From the NCBI RefSeq assembly GCF_003363755.1, contig NZ_CP031396.1, positions 6,418,501 through 6,482,500 on the forward strand: a stretch of DNA of 64,000 nt, read 5' to 3'. Positions 42,577 through 51,107 of the stretch are shown one piece after another (within the stretch, counting starts at the first letter, position 1; each line of letters starts with the position of its first letter). The notes below the pieces were generated by a model. It was not told the origin of the DNA, searched no databases, and saw nothing but the letters and a program-made list of their open reading frames with translations. This DNA comes from Pseudomonas protegens (GTDB taxonomy: Bacteria > Pseudomonadota > Gammaproteobacteria > Pseudomonadales > Pseudomonadaceae). The translations under genes were made by a program, and so were the position numbers.

Positions 42577-42935
42577 GTCCAGCTCCCTGCTGTCGCGTTA
42601 GATGCCTGGAGTGCCCAGGCAAACAGGCAATCGAGTTTCCGGGCGCGGCCACTGAGCATCGCTACCCGGGCCCCGGTTTGCCGGGCTTCGAGCTTGATGC
42701 ACTTCCATGAAGTCGCGAGTGGAATCTAGATCCTCAAGACGGTTAGTCAAATGGCCCGCTGTAAAAAGAGCGAGCGCAAGACGAGCGGTGCAAGGCCAGG
42801 GCCAGGCGCCCACTTGGGCGTCTTCAGCCCGGCCACCGACCCGAGATCGGCCGCGAGGGTTTATCATGCCGCGCTGCTGCCCGTTGCCCGGCCGACAAGG
42901 GGCTGCTCTTTTCGCCCACCGTGGAGGCGCCCGCC
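42577..42935. other. intergenic region without supported gene
   Basis: The 359-bp divergent region between the AidA/PixA-type and PrpF-type genes. Open frames through it are short and lack family resemblance. TTTATCAT at about 42861-42868 is a possible -10 for the PrpF-type gene. An imperfect GGCGCCCACTTGGGCGTC repeat at about 42807-42824 could be an operator. Confidence 0.4.
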
Positions 42936-44132
42936 ATGCCCGATCTGCCAAAGCCTGCTGCTATCCCTGAGTTCCCCGTGTGCCACGCCCGTGGCGGCAC
43001 CTCCACCGGGCTGATCCTGGCCCGCGAAGCGCTGCCCCGGGACGAAGCCCTGGTGGAAGAACTGCTGCGCCACCTGATGGGCGTGCCCCTGCACGGCGAG
43101 TGGCCGGGCAATACCCAGATCACCGGCCTGGGCCGCGGCGGACCCACCAGCAACAAGGTGTTCATCGTCGAACGCCACCCCGGCGAGACGCGGATGATCA
43201 GCACCCTGGCGCAACTGGCGGCGGGCAAGAGCGCCATCGACTGGAGCGTCAACTGCGGCAACATGTCCGCGGCCCTGCCGCTGTACGCCCTGCAACGCGG
43301 CTGGCTGCAGCCCGGGGAGGGCGGCGGGCAGATCGAGATCTTCAACAGCAACACCCAGACCACGATGTATGCGCGCCTGAGCCTGCGCGACGGCCGACTG
43401 CTCAGCGACACGCGGATTCCCGGGGTCAACGGGGTGTTTCCCGGGGTCGACCTGTTTCTCGACAAGCCGGTGGGAGCCAAGACCGGCGCGCTGTTTCCCA
43501 GCGGGCAACGGGTCGACCTGCTGGATGGGATTGCCGCCACCTGCATCGATGTGGCGGTGCCCATGGTCATCCTGCGCGCGGCGGACCTGGGCAAGACCGG
43601 GCAGGAAAGCCCGGCTGAACTGGATGCCGACCCACAGTTCAAGGCGCGCCTGCTGGAGCTGATGGTGCTGGGCGGGTTGCGCATGGGCCTGCGCCAGCGC
43701 GACGGCCGTTTGATGAGCGCCGACGACCTGCGGCGCAGCGAAACCATCCCCAAAATCTGCATCGTCAGCCCGGCGCGAGAAGGCGGTGATATCGCCACCC
43801 GCTACTTCACCCCACAGAACGCCCACCCGTCCCTGGCGGTGTCCGGCGGCTGCTGCCTGGCGGCGGCCTGCCTGGCCGAAGGCACCGTGGCCCATGCCCT
43901 GTTGGCGCGGGCACCGGCAATAGGCGAAGGGAAGGGCGAATACCCGCTGGCGATTGAAAACCCCGCCGGAGTGCTGGAGACCCTGATCAATGCCCGGCAG
44001 GTGGCTGGGGAGCTACTGATCGACGGCGCCGCCTACCGGCGCAGCGCGCAGATTCTGTTGCAAGGCAGCACCCCGCTGTACAACGCCTCCCCCGAACTGA
44101 CCGCCGCCCTTGGCGCCGCACACCGCGCCTGA
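42936..44132 (+). CDS. PrpF/GalD-like isomerase (4-oxalomesaconate tautomerase family)
   Basis: The 398-residue protein has the two-domain DapF-like fold of PrpF proteins: FPVCHARGGTSTGLIL, LGRGGPTSNKVFIV, SVNCGNMSAALPLYAL (first catalytic Cys) and VSGGCCLAAACLAEG (second Cys). PrpF isomerises 2-methylaconitate; the related GalD tautomerises 4-oxalomesaconate in gallate degradation. No prp or gal gene adjoins it, and AcnB elsewhere in the window would only be linked if it were PrpF. GGAGG precedes the ATG at 42936; a GTG at 42921 is a less likely start. Substrate remains open. Confidence 0.8.
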   Translation: MPDLPKPAAIPEFPVCHARGGTSTGLILAREALPRDEALVEELLRHLMGVPLHGEWPGNTQITGLGRGGPTSNKVFIVERHPGETRMISTLAQLAAGKSAIDWSVNCGNMSAALPLYALQRGWLQPGEGGGQIEIFNSNTQTTMYARLSLRDGRLLSDTRIPGVNGVFPGVDLFLDKPVGAKTGALFPSGQRVDLLDGIAATCIDVAVPMVILRAADLGKTGQESPAELDADPQFKARLLELMVLGGLRMGLRQRDGRLMSADDLRRSETIPKICIVSPAREGGDIATRYFTPQNAHPSLAVSGGCCLAAACLAEGTVAHALLARAPAIGEGKGEYPLAIENPAGVLETLINARQVAGELLIDGAAYRRSAQILLQGSTPLYNASPELTAALGAAHRA

Positions 44133-44152
44133 CCCCGCCCGCATCCGCCTCA

Positions 44153-44179
44153 TGTAGCCGCTGCCGAAGGCTGCGAACG
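44153..44179. repeat. single REP sequence
   Basis: TGTAGCCGCTGCCGAAGGCT at this position is the same repeat word as in the REPINs at 28246, 59839 and 60025. The expected inverted partner further right is strongly degenerate. Confidence 0.7.
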
Positions 44180-44258
44180 AGCCGCAGGCTCGCCAGCCGA
44201 TGGGGTCTTGCGCAGCTCCAGCCGCCGCTCAGGCGGGGCTCTGAATGCCAAAGGCATA

Positions 44259-44600
44259 TCAGCGAGCCGCGTCGCCATCGGGAAGAAACGGCGGCACCTT
44301 CTGCCGCAGCAACAGGATCAACTCCGGGTCCATGAAGTCGTAATCATCGGGAATGTTCAGGCACACGATCTGCTGGTTGTTCAACTGCGCCTTGAAGCGC
44401 TTGCGCAGTTTTTCCCGGTGGCGGGTTTCCATCACCACAATTAACCCGGCCCATTGCACCAGCTCCGGGCCCAGGGGTACTTCGGCATCGTGATTGAGCC
44501 CGGCGGAGGCGGTCTGGATCCCCGGCCAGTCGGCAAACACCTGTTCGGCGGTGGGGCTGCGCAGCTTGTTCTGGCTGCAGACAAACAAGACATTGAGCAT
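44259..44600 (-). CDS. low-molecular-weight protein-tyrosine-phosphatase-like protein
   Basis: The 113-residue protein has the phosphatase P-loop CSQNKLRSP (C-x5-R-S) directly at the N-terminus (MLNVLFVCSQNKLRSPTAEQVF) and an Asp-rich region NIPDDYDFMDPELILLL near the end that provides the general acid. It belongs to the short COG4551-like group rather than to classic Wzb-type enzymes, in which the loop reads C-x-G-N-I-C-R-S. Substrate is unknown. AAGGAG precedes the ATG at 44600; a longer frame to 44786 is unsupported. It is divergent from an XRE regulator gene. Confidence 0.82.
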   Translation of the reverse strand: MLNVLFVCSQNKLRSPTAEQVFADWPGIQTASAGLNHDAEVPLGPELVQWAGLIVVMETRHREKLRKRFKAQLNNQQIVCLNIPDDYDFMDPELILLLRQKVPPFLPDGDAAR

Positions 44601-44789
44601 TGGGCCGAACTCCTTGGCACAGACACCCAACCCGTAAAGGGCAGGGCAAAGGCGCTGATTTTTCGGGGCTTTGGCCGCGCTGTCCAGCAAGTTGTGACGG
44701 GCCGGGCCAATGGCGTTGGTCAGCACCGGTTGCCCGCCAAGGGCTGTGGCTGCGAAACTGCCAGCCCCTTGACTTGCATCGCTCACGCC

Positions 44790-45347
44790 ATGTCCGCAGC
44801 CCTGTTCACCTCACCCCATCTGGGCCTGGCCCTCAGGCGCTGGCGCCTGTTGCACCGGGTCAAGCAGCAGCACGCTGCCGAGCTGTTCGGCGTGGCGCAG
44901 TCGAGCATTTCCCGCTGGGAAAACGGCCGGCAGGCCATGGAACCGGCGGAGCGTGCGCGCCTGGAGCACCTGCTGGCGGCCAACCTCAGCGCCGCTGCCG
45001 ATCAGGCCCTGGCGCGGCTGGTGAACGACAGCCCGCGCGCCGTGCACCTGGTGTGCGACCTGACCCACCGCCTGCTGGCCTGTTCGCCGACCCGCGCCGC
45101 GCAGTTCGGCGTGCCCTTGAGCGAGCTGCTGGGCCAATCGCTGTGGGGCTTTTGCACCGAGGAAATCGTGCGCAAGGAAGCCGCCCTGGATGACCTGGGC
45201 TGGCGCGCAGTGCTGGCGCCGCCGTCCCTGGAGTTCTTCAGCGGCCACAACGATTCGGCCATCGTGCCCATCGCTCCCAGCCAGTGCCGCTGGACCCGCC
45301 TCAACCTGTCCGACGGCAACGCCGTGCGGCTGGTGGAAACCCTCTGA
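44790..45347 (+). CDS. XRE-family regulator with PAS-like C-terminus
   Basis: The 185-residue protein starts MSAALFTSPHLGLALRRWRLLHRVKQQHAAELFGVAQSSISRWENG, a clear XRE helix-turn-helix. The rest (VNDSPRAVHLVCDLTHRLLACSPTRAAQFGVPLSELLGQSLWGF) resembles a PAS-type sensory domain. The gene is divergent from the phosphatase gene with about 190 bp between, so it may regulate it. The start lacks a strong ribosome-binding site. Ligand is unknown. Confidence 0.78.
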   Translation: MSAALFTSPHLGLALRRWRLLHRVKQQHAAELFGVAQSSISRWENGRQAMEPAERARLEHLLAANLSAAADQALARLVNDSPRAVHLVCDLTHRLLACSPTRAAQFGVPLSELLGQSLWGFCTEEIVRKEAALDDLGWRAVLAPPSLEFFSGHNDSAIVPIAPSQCRWTRLNLSDGNAVRLVETL

Positions 45348-45472
45348 CGCGCTTGTCGAGGCTCGCCACGCATATTTTATCCGTGGACCGGTTGCTGCCC
45401 GCTGGCTAGTCTGGCAAGCCTTCGCCCGCCGCCCCACGGCGCGGGCCTCATTCACGTGCAGCAGGCTTGTCC

Positions 45473-46045
45473 ATGACCCCCGAACTTCTCAGCGGCCGTC
45501 TCGACTTTCTCCGTGAAGCGGAAAAACTCAAGGACGTGCTGCGCAGCGCCCACACCTCCAGCGGCCGCCAGGAAAGCACCGCCGAGCACAGCTGGCGCCT
45601 TTGCCTGATGGCGCTGCTGTTCGAAGACCAACTGGGGGACCTGGACCTGTTGCGGGTGCTGAAACTGTGCATCGTCCACGACCTGGGGGAAGCCATCCAT
45701 GGCGACATCCCGGCGGTGGCCCAGGCCGCCCACCCGGACAAGAGCCAACAGGAACGCGACGACCTGCAATACCTCGCCCGGTCCCTGGACGCCCCGGCCC
45801 GCCAGCGCCTGCTGGAGCTGTGGGACGAATACGAAGGCGCCGCCAGCACCGAGGCGCGCGCGGTCAAGGCCCTGGACAAGCTGGAAACCCTGCTGCAACA
45901 CACCCAGGGCCAGAACCCGGCGGATTTCGACTACGGTTTCAACCTCGATTACGGCCGCCGCTACACCGATGCCAGCCCGTTGTTCCAGGCCCTGCGCCAG
46001 CAGATCGATGCCGACACCCGGCGCCGCCTCGACGCCCAGGGCTGA
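45473..46045 (+). CDS. HD-domain phosphohydrolase (YfbR/HDDC2-like)
   Basis: The 190-residue protein has the HD layout of the YfbR/HDDC2 group: H of TAEHSWRLCLMAL, the HD pair in CIVHDLGEAIHGDIP and Asp in KALDKLETLLQH. The opening LSGRLDFLREAEKLKDVLRSAHTSSGRQES is typical. YfbR removes the phosphate of deoxyribonucleoside 5'-monophosphates; the human HDDC2 has similar activity. The ATG at 45473 is preferred over a TTG at 45467. It has its own promoter region upstream and is followed by katG 257 bp later. Confidence 0.82.
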   Translation: MTPELLSGRLDFLREAEKLKDVLRSAHTSSGRQESTAEHSWRLCLMALLFEDQLGDLDLLRVLKLCIVHDLGEAIHGDIPAVAQAAHPDKSQQERDDLQYLARSLDAPARQRLLELWDEYEGAASTEARAVKALDKLETLLQHTQGQNPADFDYGFNLDYGRRYTDASPLFQALRQQIDADTRRRLDAQG

Positions 46046-46302
46046 GCGGCGGTTCACGATCGGCAGTGCCTGGCTCAGGCGCCGCTGAGCATGCCCGGGC
46101 AGCACTCGCAAAAGGATGAACAGGCTCCGGCAGGGGGCAGGGCGCCCGCTTGGGGCCTGACACCGGTCATGGTTTTTTTCTGGCAGGGTCATCAAGCGAA
46201 GCTATTTTTACCTTCGCTTGTCCTTCACTACGCTTTTCACACGGTTGTCCAACCCGGGGCCAACGTCGAGCGGCAGGTTTTCGATGACCGAAGGAGTGAT
46301 CC

Positions 46303-48483
46303 ATGTCCAATGAATCCAAGTGCCCGTTCAAACACACCGCCGGCGAAGGCACCAGCAACCGTGACTGGTGGCCCGGCCAACTGAACCTGAAGATCCTCCA
46401 CCAGCACTCGCAGCTGTCCGACCCGATGGCCGAGGACTTCGACTACGCCGCCGAATTCAAGACCCTGGACCTGGCCGCCGTGAAGCGCGACCTGCTGGCC
46501 TTGATGACCGACTCCCAACCCTGGTGGCCGGCGGATTTCGGCCACTACGGCCCGCTGTTCGTGCGCATGGCCTGGCACAGCGCCGGCACCTACCGCATCG
46601 CCGATGGCCGCGGTGGCGCCGGGGGTGGGCAGCAGCGTTTCGCCCCGCTCAACAGCTGGCCGGACAACGTCAGCCTGGACAAGGCGCGGCGGCTGATCTG
46701 GCCGATCAAGCAGAAGTACGGGCGCAAACTCTCCTGGGCCGACCTGATCATCCTCACCGGCAACGTCGCCCTGGAATCCATGGGCTTTAAAACCTTCGGC
46801 TTCGGCGGTGGCCGCCAGGACGTCTGGGAGCCGGACGACCACGTCTACTGGGGCAGTGAAACCACCTGGCTCGGCGACCAGCGCTACAGCGGCGACCGCG
46901 AGCTGGAGAACCCCCTGGGGGCGGTGCAGATGGGCCTGATCTACGTCAACCCGGAAGGCCCCAACGGCAACCCCGACCCCCTGGCAGCGGCCCGGGACAT
47001 CCGCGAAACCTTCGCCCGCATGGCCATGAACGATGAAGAAACCGTGGCCCTGATCGCCGGCGGCCACACCTTCGGCAAGACCCACGGCGCCGGCCCTGCG
47101 ACCCACGTCGGCCCGGAACCGGAAGCCGCCGGCCTGGAAGAGCAGGGCCTGGGCTGGCGCAGCAGCTTCGGCACAGGCGTTGGCGGCGACGCCATCACCA
47201 GCGGCCTGGAAGTGATCTGGACCACCACCCCGACCCGCTGGAGCAACGACTTCTTCGACCACCTGTTCGGCTACGAATGGGAACTGACCACCAGCCCCGC
47301 CGGCGCCCACCAATGGCAACCCAAGGCCGGCGCCGGGGCCGACAGCGTGCCCGACCCTCACGACCCGAATAAACGCCGCACGCCGTCGATGCTCACCACC
47401 GACCTGGCGCTGCGTTTCGACCCGGCTTACGAGGCCATCTCCCGACGCTTCCATGAGCACCCCGAGCAACTGGCCGACGCCTTCTCCCGCGCCTGGTTCA
47501 AACTCACCCACCGCGACATGGGCCCGCGCGCCCGTTACCTGGGCCCGGAAGTGCCGGCCGAGGAGCTGATCTGGCAAGACCCGATTCCGGCCGTGAACCA
47601 TCCGCTGATCGACGCCCAGGACATCCAGCAGCTCAAGGGCCAGATCCTCAATTCCGGTCTGTCCGTGGCGCAATTGGTGTCCACCGCCTGGGCTTCGGCC
47701 TCGACCTTCCGCGGCTCGGACAAGCGCGGCGGCGCCAACGGCGCCCGGATTCGCCTGGCCCCGCAAAAAGACTGGGAGGTCAACCAACCGCAGCAACTGG
47801 CCCAGGTGCTGCAAAGCCTGGAAGCCATCCAGAGCGCCTTCAACAGCGCGCAGACGGGTGGCAAGCGCGTGTCCCTGGCGGACCTGATCGTCCTCGGCGG
47901 CTGCGCGGCGGTGGAACTGGCGGCGAAAAATGCCGGCTACAGCATCAGCGTACCCTTCGCCCCGGGGCGCATGGACGCCAGCCAGGAACAGACCGACGTC
48001 GACTCCTTCGCCGTGCTGGAGCCCGTGGCCGATGGCTTTCGCAATTACCTCAAGCCGGTCAGCGGCGTCACCGCCGAAGCCCTGCTGATAGACAAGGCGC
48101 AGCTGCTGACCCTCACCGCCCCGCAAGTGACTGTGCTGCTGGGCGGCCTGCGGGTGCTGGGGGCCAACGTCGGGCAAGCGCCCCACGGCGTGTTCACCGC
48201 GCGCCCGGGCACCTTGAGCAACGACTTCTTCGTCAACCTGCTGGACATGGGCACCCAATGGAAGCCCCAGTCCGAGGCCCGCGACCTGTACGAGGGCAGC
48301 GACCGCGCCACCGGGCAATACAAATGGAGCGGCACCCGGGTCGACCTGCTGCTGGGCTCCAACTCGCAACTGCGGGCTTTGGCCGAGGTGTATGCAGCGG
48401 CGGATGCGGGAGAGAAGTTCGTGAAGGACTTTGTCGCCGCCTGGGACAAGGTGATGAACCTGGACCGGTTCGATCTGCGTTAA
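46303..48483 (+). CDS. katG: catalase-peroxidase KatG
   Basis: The 726-residue enzyme decomposes H2O2 and shows all key residues: distal Arg88, Trp91 and His92 in VRMAWHSAGTYR, Tyr214 in GLIYVNPEG and Met240 in ETFARMAMN (with Trp91 the covalent adduct of KatG), and proximal His255 in GGHTFGKTHGAG. The C-terminal non-heme domain is complete. Length is typical. GAAGGAG precedes the ATG. Upstream at 46194-46219 an AAGCGAAG/CTTCGCTT hairpin could be a regulator site; OxyR control is expected but no clear OxyR box was found. A REP-type repeat and a hairpin follow. Confidence 0.96.
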   Translation: MSNESKCPFKHTAGEGTSNRDWWPGQLNLKILHQHSQLSDPMAEDFDYAAEFKTLDLAAVKRDLLALMTDSQPWWPADFGHYGPLFVRMAWHSAGTYRIADGRGGAGGGQQRFAPLNSWPDNVSLDKARRLIWPIKQKYGRKLSWADLIILTGNVALESMGFKTFGFGGGRQDVWEPDDHVYWGSETTWLGDQRYSGDRELENPLGAVQMGLIYVNPEGPNGNPDPLAAARDIRETFARMAMNDEETVALIAGGHTFGKTHGAGPATHVGPEPEAAGLEEQGLGWRSSFGTGVGGDAITSGLEVIWTTTPTRWSNDFFDHLFGYEWELTTSPAGAHQWQPKAGAGADSVPDPHDPNKRRTPSMLTTDLALRFDPAYEAISRRFHEHPEQLADAFSRAWFKLTHRDMGPRARYLGPEVPAEELIWQDPIPAVNHPLIDAQDIQQLKGQILNSGLSVAQLVSTAWASASTFRGSDKRGGANGARIRLAPQKDWEVNQPQQLAQVLQSLEAIQSAFNSAQTGGKRVSLADLIVLGGCAAVELAAKNAGYSISVPFAPGRMDASQEQTDVDSFAVLEPVADGFRNYLKPVSGVTAEALLIDKAQLLTLTAPQVTVLLGGLRVLGANVGQAPHGVFTARPGTLSNDFFVNLLDMGTQWKPQSEARDLYEGSDRATGQYKWSGTRVDLLLGSNSQLRALAEVYAAADAGEKFVKDFVAAWDKVMNLDRFDLR

Positions 48484-48540
48484 GGAGATTTACAGCTAGG
48501 TAAAACCACAACGCCTCACAAGGGACTCACGCTGATGATC

Positions 48541-48596
48541 TGTGGCGAGGAAGCTTGCTCCCGCTGGGCTGCGAAGCAGCCCCAAAAACGCCACAG
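48541..48596. repeat. Pseudomonas intergenic REP repeat
   Basis: TGTGGCGAGGAAGCTTGCTC followed by CCGCTGGGCTGCGAAGCAG is a widespread P. fluorescens group REP sequence (usual form GTGGCGAGGGAGCTTGCTCCC). It lies downstream of katG. Confidence 0.7.
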
Positions 48597-48664
48597 TCAC
48601 CTCCCCAGTAAGGCGTTCCCAGCAACGCGGTCGCAGCCCTCTGGCCGCGACCAACCTTGAATCC

Positions 48665-48690
48665 GCGGGCGCTGCACCCACAGCGCCCGC
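48665..48690. terminator. hairpin between katG and the convergent gene
   Basis: Ten-base arms GCGGGCGCTG and CAGCGCCCGC with a six-base loop lie nine bases after the end of the 48699 gene. T tracts are lacking on both sides. Confidence 0.45.
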
Positions 48691-48698
48691 CAGAGGCT

Positions 48699-49127
48699 CT
48701 ACTGGGCCTTGAGGTACTCATTGAGAAACGCCTGGGCATCGCCATAGCTGGACAGGTTGCTGTCATAACCCACCTTCAGCGGCTTGGCCTCACCCGGCAG
48801 ATGCAACTCGCCATAGCCCTCCTGAAGCAGCAGCACCACGAACTTCTGCCCGTCCACCTGAGTGAAGTAACGGGTGTCGCGGTCGGTTTGCTCCACGTTC
48901 ATTTTCTGAATGCGCATGTTCCAGTCATGGTCGGCGTCTTCCACCTGCACCAGCGCCTGATGGGCACTGCGCTCGCCGATGCGCAAGGTCCAGACCTTCA
49001 CCCCGTGCGGCCCGGTGTAGGCCAGGATCTTGTCCGCCACCTGTGGCCGTTCCTCGGCCTGGGCCAGCCCGATACCCAGTACCCACGCCATGACCCATGC
49101 CGCCGCCCAACGGTAATAAAGCTGCAT
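48699..49127 (-). CDS. secreted hypothetical protein
   Basis: The 142-residue protein has a signal peptide (MQLYYRWAAAWVMAWVLGIGLAQA) and a mature part with alternating strands: KILAYTGPHGVKVWTLRIGERSAHQALVQVEDADHDWNMRIQK and VDGQKFVVLLLQEGYGELHLPG. It is probably a periplasmic small beta-domain protein; I do not recognise the family. The ATG at 49127 with AGAAGG upstream gives the clean signal peptide, whereas the open frame to 49322 does not. Confidence 0.72.
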   Translation of the reverse strand: MQLYYRWAAAWVMAWVLGIGLAQAEERPQVADKILAYTGPHGVKVWTLRIGERSAHQALVQVEDADHDWNMRIQKMNVEQTDRDTRYFTQVDGQKFVVLLLQEGYGELHLPGEAKPLKVGYDSNLSSYGDAQAFLNEYLKAQ

Positions 49128-49161
49128 CCTTCTAGCTCCTGAACATAAAAAGGGGCGCTCA

Positions 49162-49338
49162 TTGAAGCCGACCCGTGCGGCGCTGCCAAGCACCCGAGGC
49201 AACAGGCGGGATAAAAACCCCATCGTGTACAACCCGCGCCGGGCGAGGCACCAGTGGGTTACCATCCGCCGCCTGGGCGCCAAGGCACAACGCATGCGCA
49301 TGCCCGGCAAGGGAGCCAGCAAATCCCCAGCCTCTTAA
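49162..49338 (+). CDS. possible basic small protein (TTG start)
   Basis: A 58-codon frame from TTG 49162 to TAA 49336-49338 encodes a strongly basic protein (start KPTRAALPSTRGNRRDKNP, then HQWVTIRRLGAKAQRMRMPGK). AAGGGG lies seven bases before the TTG, and its TAA overlaps the AAGGA of the next gene 11 bp downstream, the layout expected of coupled translation. No family is recognised and the non-ATG start weakens the case. Confidence 0.3.
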   Translation: MKPTRAALPSTRGNRRDKNPIVYNPRRARHQWVTIRRLGAKAQRMRMPGKGASKSPAS

Positions 49339-49349
49339 GGACAACCCCC

Positions 49350-49613
49350 ATGAGCAAACTGACAGCGCTGATTGAACAAGCCCGTGAAGGCCTTAGCATC
49401 CAGCAAAACATCTCCCCGATCGGCTGGGAACTCATCTCCAGACAATGCGGCGCGGCGGAAATCGCCGAGATCAAAACCCGCATCGCCTCACTCAAAGCCG
49501 CCCGCGAAGCCGTCGAAGAATGGGACGGCGACACCCGCGATGACCTGTATTTCGCCATCGCCAACTTCACCCGCCTGCTGGAACTGGCCACCGCCTACGC
49601 ACAAGGTGAATGA
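49350..49613 (+). CDS. hypothetical protein
   Basis: An 87-residue soluble, largely helical protein, starting MSKLTALIEQAREGLSIQQNISPIGWELISRQCG with AAGGA at a suitable distance. The C-terminal half LYFAIANFTRLLELATAYAQGE is amphipathic. No domain is recognised. Its stop overlaps the start of the next small gene by 4 bp, so the two are translationally coupled; the pair size and layout would suit a toxin-antitoxin or adaptor pair, but no known family is evident. Confidence 0.6.
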   Translation: MSKLTALIEQAREGLSIQQNISPIGWELISRQCGAAEIAEIKTRIASLKAAREAVEEWDGDTRDDLYFAIANFTRLLELATAYAQGE

Positions 49614-49804
49614 ACATGCCGGCTGAGCGCACAACGGATTATGTCGAGAGCAGCGAGGGCGCCGTGCGCCTATGGAGAGAGCAGGGCAGTGCCATTCATC
49701 TCAAGGCCTGCACCGAACACAACGACCCCGTGGAGCTGACGGCAGAACAGGCCCTGGAACTGGCCCAGGCACTGCAACGTTTGGCCAGCCGCCTGGCCGA
49801 CTGA
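49610..49804 (+). CDS. hypothetical protein coupled to the previous gene
   Basis: A 64-residue acidic protein (TTDYVESSEGAVRLWREQGSAIHLKACTEHNDPVELTAEQALELAQALQRL). A first ATG at 49610 overlaps the previous stop (ATGA); a second at 49616 is a possible start. The pattern of short strands followed by a C-terminal helix occurs in small Pseudomonas proteins of unknown function. No known motif is seen. Confidence 0.55.
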   Translation: MNMPAERTTDYVESSEGAVRLWREQGSAIHLKACTEHNDPVELTAEQALELAQALQRLASRLAD

Positions 49805-49850
49805 ATGAGCGCCACGCCTCGACTGACGCACCCCTGGCGCCCGAACCCAC

Positions 49851-50519
49851 TCAGGCAAAATCCGCTGGCTCGAAGCGCTCGCTGGTGTCCATGCGGATAG
49901 CACGCAGGCCCAGCGTCTGCAGATGGGACTCATACAGCCCCAGGGCGCAATAACTGATCAGCAAGCTGCGACGGCGCGCACCACTGGGGTTGAGGCTGGC
50001 CCCATGCACCAGATCGGCATCGAACAGCAGCACGTCCCCCGCATTGCCCGCCAACTGCACCACCCGGGATTCATCACTGAAATCAAAGGGCGCCAACCGC
50101 TCCCCGGGGCGATGACTGCCGGGCACGATGCGCGTCGCGCCATTGGCCGGCCCATAGTCATCGAGATAGACCAGCGCCGTGACCCGGTCACCGAGGCGCT
50201 GTTCCGACAGATCCCGGTGCAACACCTGATGACCGCCCCCCGCCAACGGCTCGCGGCCCTCCACCTGCGCCAGAAAAAAGCCTTCCCCGATCAACTCCCC
50301 GGCCACCGCCAACATCGCCGGCAAACGACACACCGCCTGCACCCGTGTATCCAGATCCACCAGCGCATGACGCCAATCGTGGCCCCTAGGCACCGGCCAT
50401 TGCTCGGGCGCAATCAACCCCGTCTCGAAGGTGGCCCGCAGCTCATCCAGCCAGCCGGCGGGCACCGCCTGACGCAGCAATAGGTAACCGTTTTGATGGA
50501 GTTGTTTGCGGTCGATCAT
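49851..50519 (-). CDS. phytanoyl-CoA dioxygenase (PhyH) family protein
   Basis: The 222-residue protein fits the PhyH-type Fe(II)/2-oxoglutarate dioxygenases: the iron-binding His-x-Asp is in HQVLHRDLSEQRLG and the distal His in LVHGASLNPSG, followed by Arg of RRRSLLISY for 2-oxoglutarate. The double-stranded beta-helix region includes DRVTALVYLDDYGPANGATRIVPGSHRPGE. It probably hydroxylates an unknown small molecule. The ATG at 50519 gives the typical N-terminus MIDRKQLHQNGYLLLRQAV; ATGs at 50543 and 50558 lie further upstream. It is single. Confidence 0.82.
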   Translation of the reverse strand: MIDRKQLHQNGYLLLRQAVPAGWLDELRATFETGLIAPEQWPVPRGHDWRHALVDLDTRVQAVCRLPAMLAVAGELIGEGFFLAQVEGREPLAGGGHQVLHRDLSEQRLGDRVTALVYLDDYGPANGATRIVPGSHRPGERLAPFDFSDESRVVQLAGNAGDVLLFDADLVHGASLNPSGARRRSLLISYCALGLYESHLQTLGLRAIRMDTSERFEPADFA

Positions 50520-50714
50520 GAGGGGGCAGATGTCCTTATCCATAGTGGGGGAGAGCATAACGGCTCGCTAATCCGAGCGACATAACCGGCTACGGTTTAG
50601 CGGTTGCCGCAGGGTGAGCAGACCGCCTAGTCTGCGGCGGTCGCTGCAAAATCAGCGACCGGGCCTGAGAACCCGATCAGATGCAGGCACATTGTTGATC
50701 AGGGAGTTTCAATC

Positions 50715-50813
50715 ATGTCTGCCGGTAATCTGTCTGAAATTTGCTGCTGTTCCTTTCACCTTTCTCCGCTCAAAAGCCTCTGCTGCCAGATCCAGGCGGG
50801 AGGTGCACGATGA
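50715..50813 (+). CDS. candidate 32-residue leader protein upstream of the DUF3077 gene
   Basis: From ATG 50715 the frame encodes 32 residues (MSAGNLSEICCCSFHLSPLK, then SLCCQIQAGGAR). GGGAG lies eight bases before the ATG. Its TGA overlaps the ATG of the DUF3077 gene at 50810, so it could couple translation. A conserved-style noncoding leader (GTCGCTG ... CAGCGAC hairpin) precedes it at about 50640-50662. The cluster of five cysteines in two groups is notable. It may be a translated leader rather than a stable protein. Confidence 0.5.
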   Translation: MSAGNLSEICCCSFHLSPLKSLCCQIQAGGAR

Positions 50814-51073
50814 GCCATTCAAACTCGATCAAAACCCAAGGCTTTGTCACCTTTGGCCAATGTGCCGATCCTGAACTAACGTTGTTTCGCGTCAATGCGG
50901 ATGTGCCTTTGGAACAGGCGTTGGAGCAGGCTTCGACGCTGTTGTACTACGCCAAAAAGTTAGCGCTGGATGCGGCTATGGAAGAGCAGGGGGAGCGGTA
51001 TGCGTGGGCTGCGTATTTTTTGGCGGAGATGGGGAAGGCGGTGATTGATGATGTGTGTTTGGGGTTGGGGTAG
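50810..51073 (+). CDS. DUF3077 family protein
   Basis: The 87-residue protein (start MSHSNSIKTQGFVTFGQCADPELTLFRVNADVPLEQALEQASTLLYYAKKLAL) matches the small Pseudomonas DUF3077 family, which has an N-terminal strand pair and two helices. Function is unknown; several copies often occur per genome. GGGAGGT is well placed before the ATG. Its start overlaps the stop of the upstream 32-codon frame. A hairpin at 51108-51155 separates it from the AT-rich cassette. Confidence 0.75.
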   Translation: MSHSNSIKTQGFVTFGQCADPELTLFRVNADVPLEQALEQASTLLYYAKKLALDAAMEEQGERYAWAAYFLAEMGKAVIDDVCLGLG

Positions 51074-51107
51074 GGACTCTAAGTTAAGGAAAAGCCGCGT
51101 GAGGTAT

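Noticed and set aside
46194..46219. Hairpin upstream of katG considered as an OxyR or IscR site
   Set aside because: It lacks the spaced ATAG/CTAT pattern of OxyR; kept only as a note in the katG entry.
47080..47160. Suspected loss of the KatG adduct methionine
   Set aside because: On recount the adduct Met is Met240 in ETFARMAMN, which is conserved; the Gln seen in LEEQGLGW is normal in E. coli KatG too.
46237..48369. 710-codon open frame antisense to katG
   Set aside because: Shadow frame; KatG catalytic residues are all on the plus strand.
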